DNA from: Nitrincola tibetensis
Lineage (GTDB): Bacteria; Pseudomonadota; Gammaproteobacteria; Pseudomonadales; Balneatricaceae
Assembly (NCBI RefSeq): GCF_003284585.1
Contig: NZ_QKRX01000021.1
Span: 1-36,535 of the forward strand
DNA: 36,535 bases
Direction: 5' to 3'
Shown: piece by piece, positions 30,101-36,535 of the stretch
How the letters are laid out: each line of letters opens with the position of its first letter
Position numbering within the stretch: position 1 is the first letter of the stretch
Notes under the pieces: generated by a model
Databases searched by the model: none
Seen by the model: only the letters and a program-made list of their open reading frames with translations
What the model was told of the DNA's origin: nothing
Translations under genes and position numbers: made by a program

Positions 30101-30342
30101 CTGCCGACCACTGGCAAAGAATTGCCTTGGGATGCAGATGAATCTGCCACAGCAGAGGGTGCATTAACTGAATCCCGACCGCCGGAAGCCTTTTCGATTA
30201 AAGCGGAGAATGCGTGAGCTTTCGGCGTATTAAAGAAGCTGCCAGACGGAGCCTGCGTGCCTTTAGCATCAGGCGAAGCTGGCATAGATATCGCTCCAGA
30301 CAGGCCTAATGCTGACAAATTTGGGAATAAGGAAAAAGACAT
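27118..30342 (-). CDS. fliK: very long flagellar hook-length control protein FliK
   Basis: Secreted molecular ruler that fixes hook length and triggers the FlhB substrate switch. The C-terminal hook-control domain is clear (AEIRLDPPELGSLRIRIHVHAG then ISFSAPNANVREVLEQHMPRLREMFAEQGL, about residues 945-1010). It is followed by a Gln/Ser/Lys-rich tail. The N-terminal ~900 residues are low-complexity, rich in Ser, Pro, Glu and Ala, and include a tandem 13-residue repeat. At 1074 residues it is two to three times the size of E. coli or Pseudomonas FliK. A TTG at 30354 is possible, but the ATG at 30342 has GGAG six bases upstream and is preferred. A sigma-54 site lies just upstream, so fliK heads its operon. 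Confidence 0.93.
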   Translation of the reverse strand: MSFSLFPNLSALGLSGAISMPASPDAKGTQAPSGSFFNTPKAHAFSALIEKASGGRDSVNAPSAVADSSASQGNSLPVVGRELPRNSTHTAEPDMSPARDNRLQTSNPSLGETQSSDRRRSLTDSASEAGSQAKHFAKSTSNEVSQVVIAAEDKSTHVKAAEPSLSDIEASSDVSKVVVSDLTKAIHRAIHQAQDDAQLYKTDTALREAIRDNQWNADLAEPPIANTIQGVADTRSTSGSAGLAVSAPSQIFSDGAVNKSNLLPEDPKTSANSAAVLNVQNENPAAASLISGVAAQVSADKPQVVVRPRQEASISTNDAILRPVEREFLKEAGAHDNSIIRLAEERALLNAEKEGTVSNPSPVNLIGIDTVAQNQSMPLTSETSMDLISSEDALSARATQPEPPSESDMVSSNPELDLSMPPAPQTLKTPSGPIQEEPFLVAGYDPRRFESDTREADTVNVRGETVLSGRKVELERNLFVTSPLADVPDSQRMEIIENARLSAQINASHDLGQLDERVQRQGEGVASVPDRLESVKPSSAAPVRVSEPVSVGTQSPSLPAAPVGLPVEGIIRSEPLDLPTTASIPTELSSLTVATTDLPAEPSVRVEPPNSRTQAPVRGVSLDLPDQASARVESPNFRAEAPIRAESSGVPTETLIRTEASSLSNDNGLSPRQEDVTQLNRVRGDVQPPIRPQADVQQANVEPPLVDEAAIRREGAIASLSQNPGDTSIREASAAVGPRTGSPSIQPVPEEIVLPSRDSLPRSEMIRGFTETTVKDAPVQTTEASVSNPMSAQNEVLIPSDTDLPKVDSTGLVADTPEAAAAPMLFKDKEPVQKTEPRLDKSVRKEDSVVLREAQRPVGAAVEAERIVDSMRLRTEGSERRIEMELRESMLASTSSTSVSAAKSDGSSSALSSALNGAQQTTSANPATSSVMSESLRPAERLMNPAWAKGMGERAIMMVQQGPKVAEIRLDPPELGSLRIRIHVHAGDQVNISFSAPNANVREVLEQHMPRLREMFAEQGLNLADSSVSDQSSQQQKDKEGGGFAKGGKNIEQLNENSTAFAKPIKIGLVDYYA
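28357..28650 (-). repeat. degenerate 13-residue tandem repeat in FliK ruler region
   Basis: Seven 13-residue units, with one 7-residue insert after the second, fill this 98-codon stretch. Examples are LPAEPSVRVEPPN, LPDQASARVESPN, FRAEAPIRAESSG and VPTETLIRTEASS. The core is x-P-x-E-x-x-[IV]-R-x-E. Units have diverged, so this is an old expansion, unlike the parP repeat. Confidence 0.8.
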
Positions 30343-30377
30343 GTCAAACTCCAACAGCGGGGGACTTTACTGCCTTC

Positions 30378-30395
30378 TTGCAATATCCAAGCCAA
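30378..30395 (-). promoter_or_regulatory. sigma-54 promoter of fliK operon
   Basis: Minus strand TTGGCTTGGATATTGCAA matches the -24/-12 consensus with GG (30392-30393) and GC (30380-30381) ten bases apart. It lies in the 116-bp gap between fliJ and fliK, 36 bases upstream of the fliK ATG. The first base of the transcript would be near 30368. Confidence 0.8.
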
Positions 30396-30458
30396 TTCAC
30401 GCTATCAACACATGACATCACTTAGTTTCACAAAGGTCCATGTTGACGGATACGACCC

Positions 30459-30917
30459 TCAATCAGACGAAAAAAAACCTGATCGCTGAGTTAACTGAGA
30501 ACGCTCATCTATTTGCCGTTGCTCTTTCTTATCTCTCTGAACCTGCTCAACATCTAAGGCCTTGTCGTGCAGTTTTTCAAGGCCCTTTGCTTGAGCGTAG
30601 GAGTGCTGCCAGTGTTTCAACACTTGCTCATACTGATCTCGCGCCAAGTAAAGTGTTTGATACTGCTGCCTCACCGCATGTTGTAAGCGCGATATAAACG
30701 CTTGATGAGAGACGATTTGAGATGATGAAAAGCCTTGTTTGCCACTTTGAGTGAACTGTTCTTGATACTCACGCAAATAGCTTTCGAGTTGTTGCAACTG
30801 GGTTTCAGCTTGCATCATTCGTTGACGACTTTCAGCCAAGTACTGATCGGCTTTCTCGCGCTTTTTAACCGCTAAATCATGAACCAACGCTAAGCGGTCG
30901 GACTTTTTCTTTGTCAT
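30459..30917 (-). CDS. fliJ: flagellar export chaperone/stalk protein FliJ
   Basis: Coiled-coil stalk protein of the FliI ATPase. 152 residues, almost entirely helical, charged and Gln-rich ([38 protein letters not shown]). Length and charge are typical. The ATG overlaps the fliI stop (ATGA). It ends the fliE-J run; the following gap holds the fliK promoter. Confidence 0.93.
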   Translation of the reverse strand: MTKKKSDRLALVHDLAVKKREKADQYLAESRQRMMQAETQLQQLESYLREYQEQFTQSGKQGFSSSQIVSHQAFISRLQHAVRQQYQTLYLARDQYEQVLKHWQHSYAQAKGLEKLHDKALDVEQVQRDKKEQRQIDERSQLTQRSGFFSSD

Positions 30918-32302
30918 CGCCTATCCATGCGCTGATTTACCATCGGCATTTTAGGCGACTGCACTGTTTGAACCTGCGATGACGCCGTAATCACCAAACC
31001 TAACTCCTCAACCGACCGAGCCATTGGCAAACTCTCTTGCATTGTCTGCTGCAAATAGGATTTTATAATAGGCTGCATTTCAATCGCTTTATCGGTTAAA
31101 GGATCACTGCCTCTAGCATAGGCGCCCACACTAATTAAGTCTGCATTTTGCTGATAGCGGGAATACATTCGTTTAAACTCCAGCGCCATCGCTAACTGTT
31201 CAGGCGTCACCACTTGTGGCATCACTCGACTGACAGATGCCTCAATATCTATGGCTGGATAATGCCCCTGTTCAGCTAAAGCTCTTGACAGGACAAAATG
31301 CCCATCGAGTATGGCACGCGCAGAGTCTGCGATGGGGTCTTGCTGATCATCACCCTCTGTCAACACGGTATAGAAAGCGGTAATTGAACCTCCGCCTTTT
31401 TCAGCATTTCCAGCGCGCTCAACCAATTTTGGCAACTTAGCAAAAACAGAGGGTGGATAGCCTTTTGTTGCAGGCGGCTCACCAACAGCCAAAGCAATTT
31501 CTCGTTGCGCTTGCGCGTAACGTGTCAACGAATCCATTAACAACAAGACACGCTTGCCCTTTGCACGAAAGTATTCAGCAATACGCGTCGTCAATTGCGC
31601 GGCACGAAGGCGCATTAAAGGGGAATCATCGGCAGGAGAAGCAATGACCACAGACCGCGCCATCCCTTCCTCTCCTAAACTATGGTCAATGAACTCCTTC
31701 ACCTCACGTCCACGCTCTCCAATCAGACCGACTATCGTAATTTCAGCCTCGGTAAAGCGTGTCATCATCCCGAGCAGCACGGATTTACCCACACCACTTC
31801 CGGCAAACAACCCTAAACGCTGACCACAACCGACCGTCAACAAGCCATTAATGGCACGAATACCTACGTCCAAAGATGCATTTATAGGCTGACGATGCAG
31901 AGGATTGATAACCTCCCCCTCCAAAGTAACCCACTCATCAACATCCAAAGGCCCTTTACCATCCAGTGCTTTACCTGTGCCATCGAGAACACGGCCTAAC
32001 AACCCAAAACCAACAGGCACTAAGCCTTTACCTGAAACAGGAGTCACTTTTGTTCCAGGCTGCAAACCTTCAACACTTTGCAGAGGCATCAAATAAATTT
32101 TATCGCCAGAAAAGCCAACAACTTCCGCCTCGCAAGCACGATCGGTCGTCACTTGGATATAGCAGCAATCACCGAGTGCCACTTTAAGGCCCACGGCTTC
32201 GAGTGTTAAACCAATTAGACGTGTAACATGCCCTGAAATTTGCGGCTGAGGTGAATGTAAAGACTGAGATGAAGCATGCTGCCAGCGTTCAATAAATTTC
32301 AC
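30914..32302 (-). CDS. fliI: flagellum-specific export ATPase FliI
   Basis: Hexameric ATPase energising flagellar export. P-loop [13 protein letters not shown] (about residues 165-177), [13 protein letters not shown], Walker [37 protein letters not shown] and the type III ATPase C-terminus with [13 protein letters not shown]. 462 residues is normal. Start is GTG with AAGG upstream. Order fliH-fliI-fliJ is standard. Confidence 0.97.
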   Translation of the reverse strand: MKFIERWQHASSQSLHSPQPQISGHVTRLIGLTLEAVGLKVALGDCCYIQVTTDRACEAEVVGFSGDKIYLMPLQSVEGLQPGTKVTPVSGKGLVPVGFGLLGRVLDGTGKALDGKGPLDVDEWVTLEGEVINPLHRQPINASLDVGIRAINGLLTVGCGQRLGLFAGSGVGKSVLLGMMTRFTEAEITIVGLIGERGREVKEFIDHSLGEEGMARSVVIASPADDSPLMRLRAAQLTTRIAEYFRAKGKRVLLLMDSLTRYAQAQREIALAVGEPPATKGYPPSVFAKLPKLVERAGNAEKGGGSITAFYTVLTEGDDQQDPIADSARAILDGHFVLSRALAEQGHYPAIDIEASVSRVMPQVVTPEQLAMALEFKRMYSRYQQNADLISVGAYARGSDPLTDKAIEMQPIIKSYLQQTMQESLPMARSVEELGLVITASSQVQTVQSPKMPMVNQRMDRR

Positions 32303-32317
32303 GATAAAAACCTTAAC

Positions 32318-33064
32318 TTATTCCGCTAGATTCGGCTCCAGAGGCATGCGCAGTGACGCTTTGAATTGATCCAGCACTTGGCTAAACCGTGTTTCAACTT
32401 GATAATCTACTTCTGAATGCTCACTAATTAAACGACAACCTCCACGCGTCATACTGACATCATCCAAGAATTCCAAACCATGTCGTTCAGCATATTCTGA
32501 AAGCAGCTGGCTATCCTCGGGGTGCATCACAATTTTTAACTGCTTGGGTTGAGCAGGTAAAGCATCCAATGCCTGCTTTAATGTACTTTTTAGGCGATCT
32601 TCTGAAATCGAAAGCTCAGACATCACAATTGCTTCTGATATCTTAACCACCAAGCCGTAAAAAAGGGCTTCTAATTGCGCCTCTTTTGAAGCTAAAGGAT
32701 CGAACAATTGAGACTGTATCGACTGCAACACCTGCAACTGGATGTCAATTTGCCCTTGACCTTCATTCAATCCCATCGCTAAGCCTTGCTCATATCCCTC
32801 TCGTTTGCCCTGCTCAAACCCGTCCTGACGCCCCTCAGCAAATCCTTCTTTGTAGGCTTCTTCTCGAATGGCATCTAACTCTTTCACTGTCAGTTTTTCG
32901 GCTGCCACCTCTTCATCTACCACCCTGACTATTTCTTGCTCACGCAACGCGTGCAAAGGGCTAAAAGACGAAGATCGTTCGATATCGGGTAGCTGCCAAG
33001 TCTGAAGTTTACCCGCTTTGGCCGCAGGTATCCGAACAGGTATCGCATTATCTGATTTTGTCAT
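32318..33064 (-). CDS. fliH: flagellar export ATPase regulator FliH
   Basis: Peripheral stalk protein that anchors FliI to the C-ring and export gate. The middle contains the FliH hallmark Gly repeats (EGFAEGRQDGFEQGKREGYEQG then LAMGLNEGQ, residues about 74-103), which form helix-helix contacts. The C-terminal domain has LKIVMHPEDSQLL and GGCRLISEHSEVDYQVETRF. 248 residues. ATG, 3 bp after fliG. Confidence 0.95.
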   Translation of the reverse strand: MTKSDNAIPVRIPAAKAGKLQTWQLPDIERSSSFSPLHALREQEIVRVVDEEVAAEKLTVKELDAIREEAYKEGFAEGRQDGFEQGKREGYEQGLAMGLNEGQGQIDIQLQVLQSIQSQLFDPLASKEAQLEALFYGLVVKISEAIVMSELSISEDRLKSTLKQALDALPAQPKQLKIVMHPEDSQLLSEYAERHGLEFLDDVSMTRGGCRLISEHSEVDYQVETRFSQVLDQFKASLRMPLEPNLAE

Positions 33065-33067
33065 CCC

Positions 33068-34063
33068 TTACACCATGTCATCACCGCCGCCTAAATTAAT
33101 CTCGCCATCATCGGCCAAACGCCTAGCAACAGTTAAGATTTCTTTTTGAGCAGCTTCAACTTCCGAAATTCTGACAGGGCCTTTTGCTTCTAGGTCATCA
33201 CGCAACAGTTCAGCGGCACGCTTGGACATATTTTTAAATATTTTTTCTTGCAGACCAGAATCAGCGCCTTTAAGAGCAATAATCAGCATATCGGTTTGCA
33301 CTTCTCTCAATAAAACCTGTATACCCCGATCATCAACATCAATCAGGTTGTCAAATACAAACATTAAATCCTGAATACGGTCAGCCAACACTTCGTCAAC
33401 GCTACGCATAGACTCCATTAGCTCAACTTCAATCTGCGTATCAATAAAGTTCATAATTTCAGCAGCAGACTTGATGCCTCCCAACTTCGCCAACTGAGTT
33501 GAGCGGGGACCCGAGAATTGTGTTTCCAGCATGTCATTCAGCTCTTGCAAGGCTTGAGGCTGTATCTGATCCATTGCAGCAACACGCATTACAATATCTA
33601 AACGAACATTTTCGTCAAAATATCCCAAAACACTTGCGGCTTGATCCGGTTCGAGATACGACACAATGACCGATTGAATTTGCGGATGCTCAAAACGAAT
33701 CAATTCCGCTACTTGGCGTGGGTCCATCCAACGTAAGGTATCTAGACCGGATGTATTGGTCGTGAACAATATTCGATCAATCAATGTTTTGGCTTTATCT
33801 TCACCCAGCGCTTGATTAAGCATAGCTCGGATATACCGATCATTATTAATACCGATTCCTGTCTGATCGCTCACCACTTCGAGAAAATTACTAATAACAC
33901 TTTCAACTTTCGATTGCGGGATATTGTCTAAACGAGACATTGCCTCACCGATACGTTGAACCTCTTTCGGCCCAAGATGCTTAAGTATTTCAGCCGCATC
34001 ACTCTCACCCAAGCTTATGAGTAGAATGGCTGCTTTTTCAATATCGGTTAGGTCGTTACTCAC
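33068..34063 (-). CDS. fliG: flagellar motor switch protein FliG
   Basis: Rotor protein that generates torque with the stators. N-terminal domain binding FliF (DIEKAAILLISLGESDAAEILKHLGPKEVQ), middle domain with EHPQIQS, and C-terminal domain with the charged torque helix (ALKGADSGLQEKIFKNMS then KRAAELLRDDLEAKGPVR). The frame opens with TTG at 34069; the GTG two codons later (34063, MSNDLTDIEK) is slightly better and is used. Either start overlaps the end of fliF. About 331 residues. Confidence 0.96.
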   Translation of the reverse strand: MSNDLTDIEKAAILLISLGESDAAEILKHLGPKEVQRIGEAMSRLDNIPQSKVESVISNFLEVVSDQTGIGINNDRYIRAMLNQALGEDKAKTLIDRILFTTNTSGLDTLRWMDPRQVAELIRFEHPQIQSVIVSYLEPDQAASVLGYFDENVRLDIVMRVAAMDQIQPQALQELNDMLETQFSGPRSTQLAKLGGIKSAAEIMNFIDTQIEVELMESMRSVDEVLADRIQDLMFVFDNLIDVDDRGIQVLLREVQTDMLIIALKGADSGLQEKIFKNMSKRAAELLRDDLEAKGPVRISEVEAAQKEILTVARRLADDGEINLGGGDDMV

Positions 34064-35729
34064 GCTCAATCACCCACTGTTTTATCGCCTGAGCCACGCG
34101 CGCAGGATCTTCCGCCACCATACTGCGAATTTCATTTAACTGAAACTCAAAATTCTCACTCGATCCATTGATGCCGCCTGGCTCTGTTCCGCCAAAAGTG
34201 ACACGATCCTCGGCCATACCGGATGCATCTAAGCCGTCCAGCTCAGCGGAAACAGCACCAACGGGACCGTATTCTAAATCTTTTTTAGCCTCACCCACCG
34301 CTGTCAAATGTTTTAATACAGGCCGCAAGATACCAAATACAAGCAAAAGAACAAATCCTGCGCCTAATGCTTGCTTAACCAGACTCCAAAACCAGTCTTC
34401 TTTCCAAAAAGGCACGTCATCCACTTCAAATAGATCTGGCGCAACAAAGGATGAGTTGATCACATCAACATTGTCACCTCTTAAAGCCGAGAAGCCAACC
34501 GAGTTCTGCACCAACTGACGAAGCCTCTGAAGATCTTCTTCGCTCCAACGTGTGCGAACAGTCTCACCCGTTTCTGGATTAATACTGACAAGATCATCAA
34601 CCACGACGGCAACCGACAAACGCTTTATCCCCCCCATTTGATGGCGGGTATAGCTAATGCTCCGATCCAGTTCAAAGTTACGCGTCGCCTGATTGCGGCT
34701 TGTACCGGATGCAGCACCACCCGCTCCTGCACCCTCCGCTCCAACTACTTCTGGAACCGCAACAGGTCCTGGTGGCTGATTTGACAATGCACCAGGAACA
34801 CCGACCGCTGGCTCCCCTGCAGCACGACGTTCATCCATGGTTTGTTCGCTTCGTAAGGCGGGTAAATCAGGATTATAGATTTCGCTGGCCTGCTCAATCT
34901 GAGTGAAATCAACATCAGCCGAGACCTCAGCTCTAAAGTTGCCCATACCAACCACAGGCTGCAATATGCTGTTAACACGATTAACCAGCGTATCCTCAAC
35001 CTGACGCGTATACTCTAATTGCCGCGCAGCCAGAACAACATCGGTATCTGCATCTCGAATATTGAGCAAGCGCCCACGCTGATCGACAATAGTGACGTCT
35101 TTAACGTCTAGCTCAGGAATACTCGAGGCGACAAAGTTGGCAATAGCAGCAACCTGATCACGCTCCAACTGACGCCCTGAGGTCAACTCCAAAAACACCG
35201 ATGCGCGGGGTTTACGTTGATCTCGAATAAAAACGGTGTCTTTCGGAATGGCCAAATGCACTCTAGCAGACCTTACCGCGACCATATTGGAGATAGTTCT
35301 TGCCAACTCACCTTCAAGGCCACGACGGTAGCGTGCTGTTTCCATGAATTGACTGGTGCCGAGCCCCTGATCACCATCCAACAACTCAAACCCCACTGTT
35401 CGATCCGCCGAAAAACCATCAGCAGCTAAGCGTAAGCGCGCATTATGAACATGCGATTCGGGCACTAAAATCGCACGACCATCCGCATCAAAGCGATAGG
35501 GTATATTGCTCATGCGCAATTGCTCAATAACCTCATTGGCATCCGCAAAGCTAAGATTTGAATAGAGCACTCGATAATCGGGCTTTTGAGACCAGAGCAC
35601 AACCGAGAAGCCTATCGCAATACTTGCCGCAAGACCCACCATTAACCCCAACTGACGCAAAATGCCGAGACTATTAAAGCCCGCCATTAATCCGCCTTTT
35701 GACGTCAGTGATCCTGCTGTATTTTCCAT
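34056..35729 (-). CDS. fliF: flagellar MS-ring protein FliF
   Basis: Inner-membrane ring on which the basal body is built. Membrane helices near residues 27-47 and 445-465. Between them are the ring-building domains (YRVLYSNLSFADANEVIEQL, GFELLDGDQGLGTSQFMETARYRRGLEGELARTI, ARVHLAIPKDTVFI) and a Gly/Ala/Pro-rich loop. The C-terminal tail (FEFQLNEIRSMVAEDPARVAQAIKQWV) binds FliG. 557 residues is normal. ATG, 14 bp after fliE. Confidence 0.97.
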   Translation of the reverse strand: MENTAGSLTSKGGLMAGFNSLGILRQLGLMVGLAASIAIGFSVVLWSQKPDYRVLYSNLSFADANEVIEQLRMSNIPYRFDADGRAILVPESHVHNARLRLAADGFSADRTVGFELLDGDQGLGTSQFMETARYRRGLEGELARTISNMVAVRSARVHLAIPKDTVFIRDQRKPRASVFLELTSGRQLERDQVAAIANFVASSIPELDVKDVTIVDQRGRLLNIRDADTDVVLAARQLEYTRQVEDTLVNRVNSILQPVVGMGNFRAEVSADVDFTQIEQASEIYNPDLPALRSEQTMDERRAAGEPAVGVPGALSNQPPGPVAVPEVVGAEGAGAGGAASGTSRNQATRNFELDRSISYTRHQMGGIKRLSVAVVVDDLVSINPETGETVRTRWSEEDLQRLRQLVQNSVGFSALRGDNVDVINSSFVAPDLFEVDDVPFWKEDWFWSLVKQALGAGFVLLLVFGILRPVLKHLTAVGEAKKDLEYGPVGAVSAELDGLDASGMAEDRVTFGGTEPGGINGSSENFEFQLNEIRSMVAEDPARVAQAIKQWVIERE

Positions 35730-35743
35730 TTAATCAAGCTCTA

Positions 35744-36103
35744 TTAAATCGGCATTTTGGAAATGTCTTCGTAGGCAGATACCAAACGATTACGAACTTG
35801 TGTCATGGCGTCAAAAGCGACAGATGATTTTTGCGCTTGAATCATGACCTGGGGCAGGTCGACACCAGCATCACCTCTTTCATAAGCCTCACGTAACTCA
35901 CTCGCCATTTTTTGCTGCTCACTTACGGAGTCAACAGCCGATTTGAGTAAAGCTCCAAAACCTGAGCGATCTGTAGGCTTCACGGACTCAGTATTTAACT
36001 GTCCCATGGATGGCAATGCTACCTGTTGTGCCCCTGCTTGCATTTCGGCACGCAGAGAACGCATCTGTGACAATACACTTGAAATATCTGCGCGCTCAAT
36101 CAT
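35744..36103 (-). CDS. fliE: flagellar hook-basal body protein FliE
   Basis: Adaptor between MS ring and rod. The C-terminal FliE domain is visible (FGALLKSAVDSVSEQQKMASELREAYERGDAGVDLPQVMIQAQKSSVAFDAMTQVRNRLVSAYEDISKMPI, quoted here only as its landmarks SEQQ, LPQVMIQAQKSSVAFDA and KMP). 119 residues. ATG with GGGGTG upstream. It is the first gene of the fliE-J operon and has a sigma-54 site about 130 bases upstream. fleQ/fleSR, common neighbours in Pseudomonas, are not seen. Confidence 0.95.
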   Translation of the reverse strand: MIERADISSVLSQMRSLRAEMQAGAQQVALPSMGQLNTESVKPTDRSGFGALLKSAVDSVSEQQKMASELREAYERGDAGVDLPQVMIQAQKSSVAFDAMTQVRNRLVSAYEDISKMPI

Positions 36104-36235
36104 GCAATCACCCCACTCGTTTACGGCATTTTTTTGACATTATAAAAAGTTTACGCCACAACACAAACAAATATACCATACTGACGACGGTATTCTGTCA
36201 CTTTTTTTACTAAGAGTGGCGCAACACAGGTTAGA

Positions 36236-36253
36236 ATGCAAAAAACAGGCCAA
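36236..36253 (-). promoter_or_regulatory. sigma-54 promoter of fliE operon
   Basis: Minus strand TTGGCCTGTTTTTTGCAT: GG (36250-36251) and GC (36238-36239) are ten bases apart, as in the -24/-12 consensus. It overlaps the terminator of the upstream exonuclease gene: the T-tract forms the spacer and the GG pair lies just inside the stem-loop. Transcription would begin near 36226, giving a leader of about 120 bases. The 36104-36235 leader is A/T-rich and holds no gene. Confidence 0.75.
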
Positions 36254-36263
36254 AAGACCTGTT
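36240..36263 (-). terminator. intrinsic terminator of the exonuclease gene
   Basis: Minus strand: AACAGG (36258-36263) pairs with CCTGTT (36244-36249) around an 8-nt loop, followed by six T residues (36240-36245, two of them shared with the stem). It starts 31 bases after the exonuclease stop. It overlaps the sigma-54 promoter of fliE. Confidence 0.75.
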
Positions 36264-36293
36264 CTTCAATGCGTCAAAAAAACAAGAGTCGAC

Positions 36294-36535
36294 CTAAGCG
36301 ACAGAAGGTGGGGAGCCGTGCTTCAAACGGACATACATTAAGGCGACAGTAATGGCATCACCTAGCGCCGTATTACGCTGCAAAATCGGAATATCCAATT
36401 TCTTGGAAATGGTATCAAAACGCAGATCTATCTCCCCACCCACAGACTTCCATTTAATGATGTCATGGTAAACATGAGACAGCTCTATGGCTTTATTCGG
36501 CAAACCAAACCCATACTGAGGACGGATAAACTTAT
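36294..36535 (-). CDS. DnaQ-like 3'-5' exonuclease, C-terminal part (runs off window)
   Basis: The frame is open to the right edge, so only about the last 80 residues are seen; the TTG near 36503 is internal, not a start. IDLRFDTISKKLDIPILQ followed by NTALGDAITVALMYVRL resembles the Exo III region (HxAxxDA) of DEDDh exonucleases related to the DNA polymerase III epsilon subunit. The position of the catalytic histidine is Asn (AAT), while the metal-binding Asp is kept. The N-terminal motifs are outside the window, so activity cannot be judged. Upstream neighbour of the flagellar cluster; probably unrelated to motility. Confidence 0.75.
   Translation of the reverse strand, partial: KFIRPQYGFGLPNKAIELSHVYHDIIKWKSVGGEIDLRFDTISKKLDIPILQRNTALGDAITVALMYVRLKHGSPPSVA

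Overview
The window is a continuous block of housekeeping and motility genes from a gammaproteobacterium. Every gene and the rRNA leader at the left edge read on the minus strand, so transcription runs from high to low coordinates. Gene order (der-bamB-yfgM-hisS, rodZ-pilF-rlmN-ndk, and a polar-flagellum cluster with flhF-flhG-fliA-cheYZAB-parC-parP), the moderate-to-low GC and the sigma-54 promoters point to a marine Oceanospirillales-like or Pseudomonas/Vibrio-like organism with a polar flagellum. I cannot name the genus from the sequence.

Layout, left to right. (1) 1-238 holds the promoter and leader of a ribosomal RNA operon, with boxA; 16S itself lies off the left edge. (2) 239-9000 is housekeeping: murI (peptidoglycan D-Glu), der (ribosome assembly GTPase), bamB (outer-membrane protein assembly), yfgM (chaperone network), hisS, rodZ (cell shape), pilF/pilW (type IV pilus lipoprotein), rlmN (rRNA/tRNA methylation) and ndk. 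ispG, usually between rodZ and hisS, is absent. (3) 9108-16341 is chemotaxis: a DUF2802 membrane protein, ParP (CheW-like) with an enormous Glu-Pro repeat, the ParA-type ATPase ParC, CheB, CheA, CheZ and CheY. No stand-alone cheW and no motCD are found here. (4) 16434-22866 is fliA, flhG, flhF, flhA and flhB. (5) 22879-30342 is fliR, Q, P, O, N, M, L and K. (6) 30459-36103 is fliJ, I, H, G, F and E. (7) 36294-36535 is the 3' end of a DnaQ-like 3'-5' exonuclease gene running off the right edge.

How it works together: three well-matched sigma-54 (-24/-12) sites lie before fliE, fliK and flhA. They define three flagellar transcription units: fliEFGHIJ (MS ring, switch, export ATPase), fliKLMNOPQR-flhB (hook length control, C-ring, export gate) and flhA-flhF-flhG-fliA with or without the chemotaxis genes. 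FlhF/FlhG set polar position and number of flagella, FliA is the late sigma factor, and ParC/ParP should place chemoreceptor arrays at the same pole.

The most unusual feature is 10036-10772, a nearly pure hexanucleotide microsatellite (122 slots, one interrupted) inside parP. It encodes about 245 residues of alternating Glu-Pro, a TonB-like rigid, strongly negative spacer between the ParP N-terminus and its array-binding CheW-like domain. A second notable feature is the overlap of the exonuclease terminator with the sigma-54 promoter of fliE.
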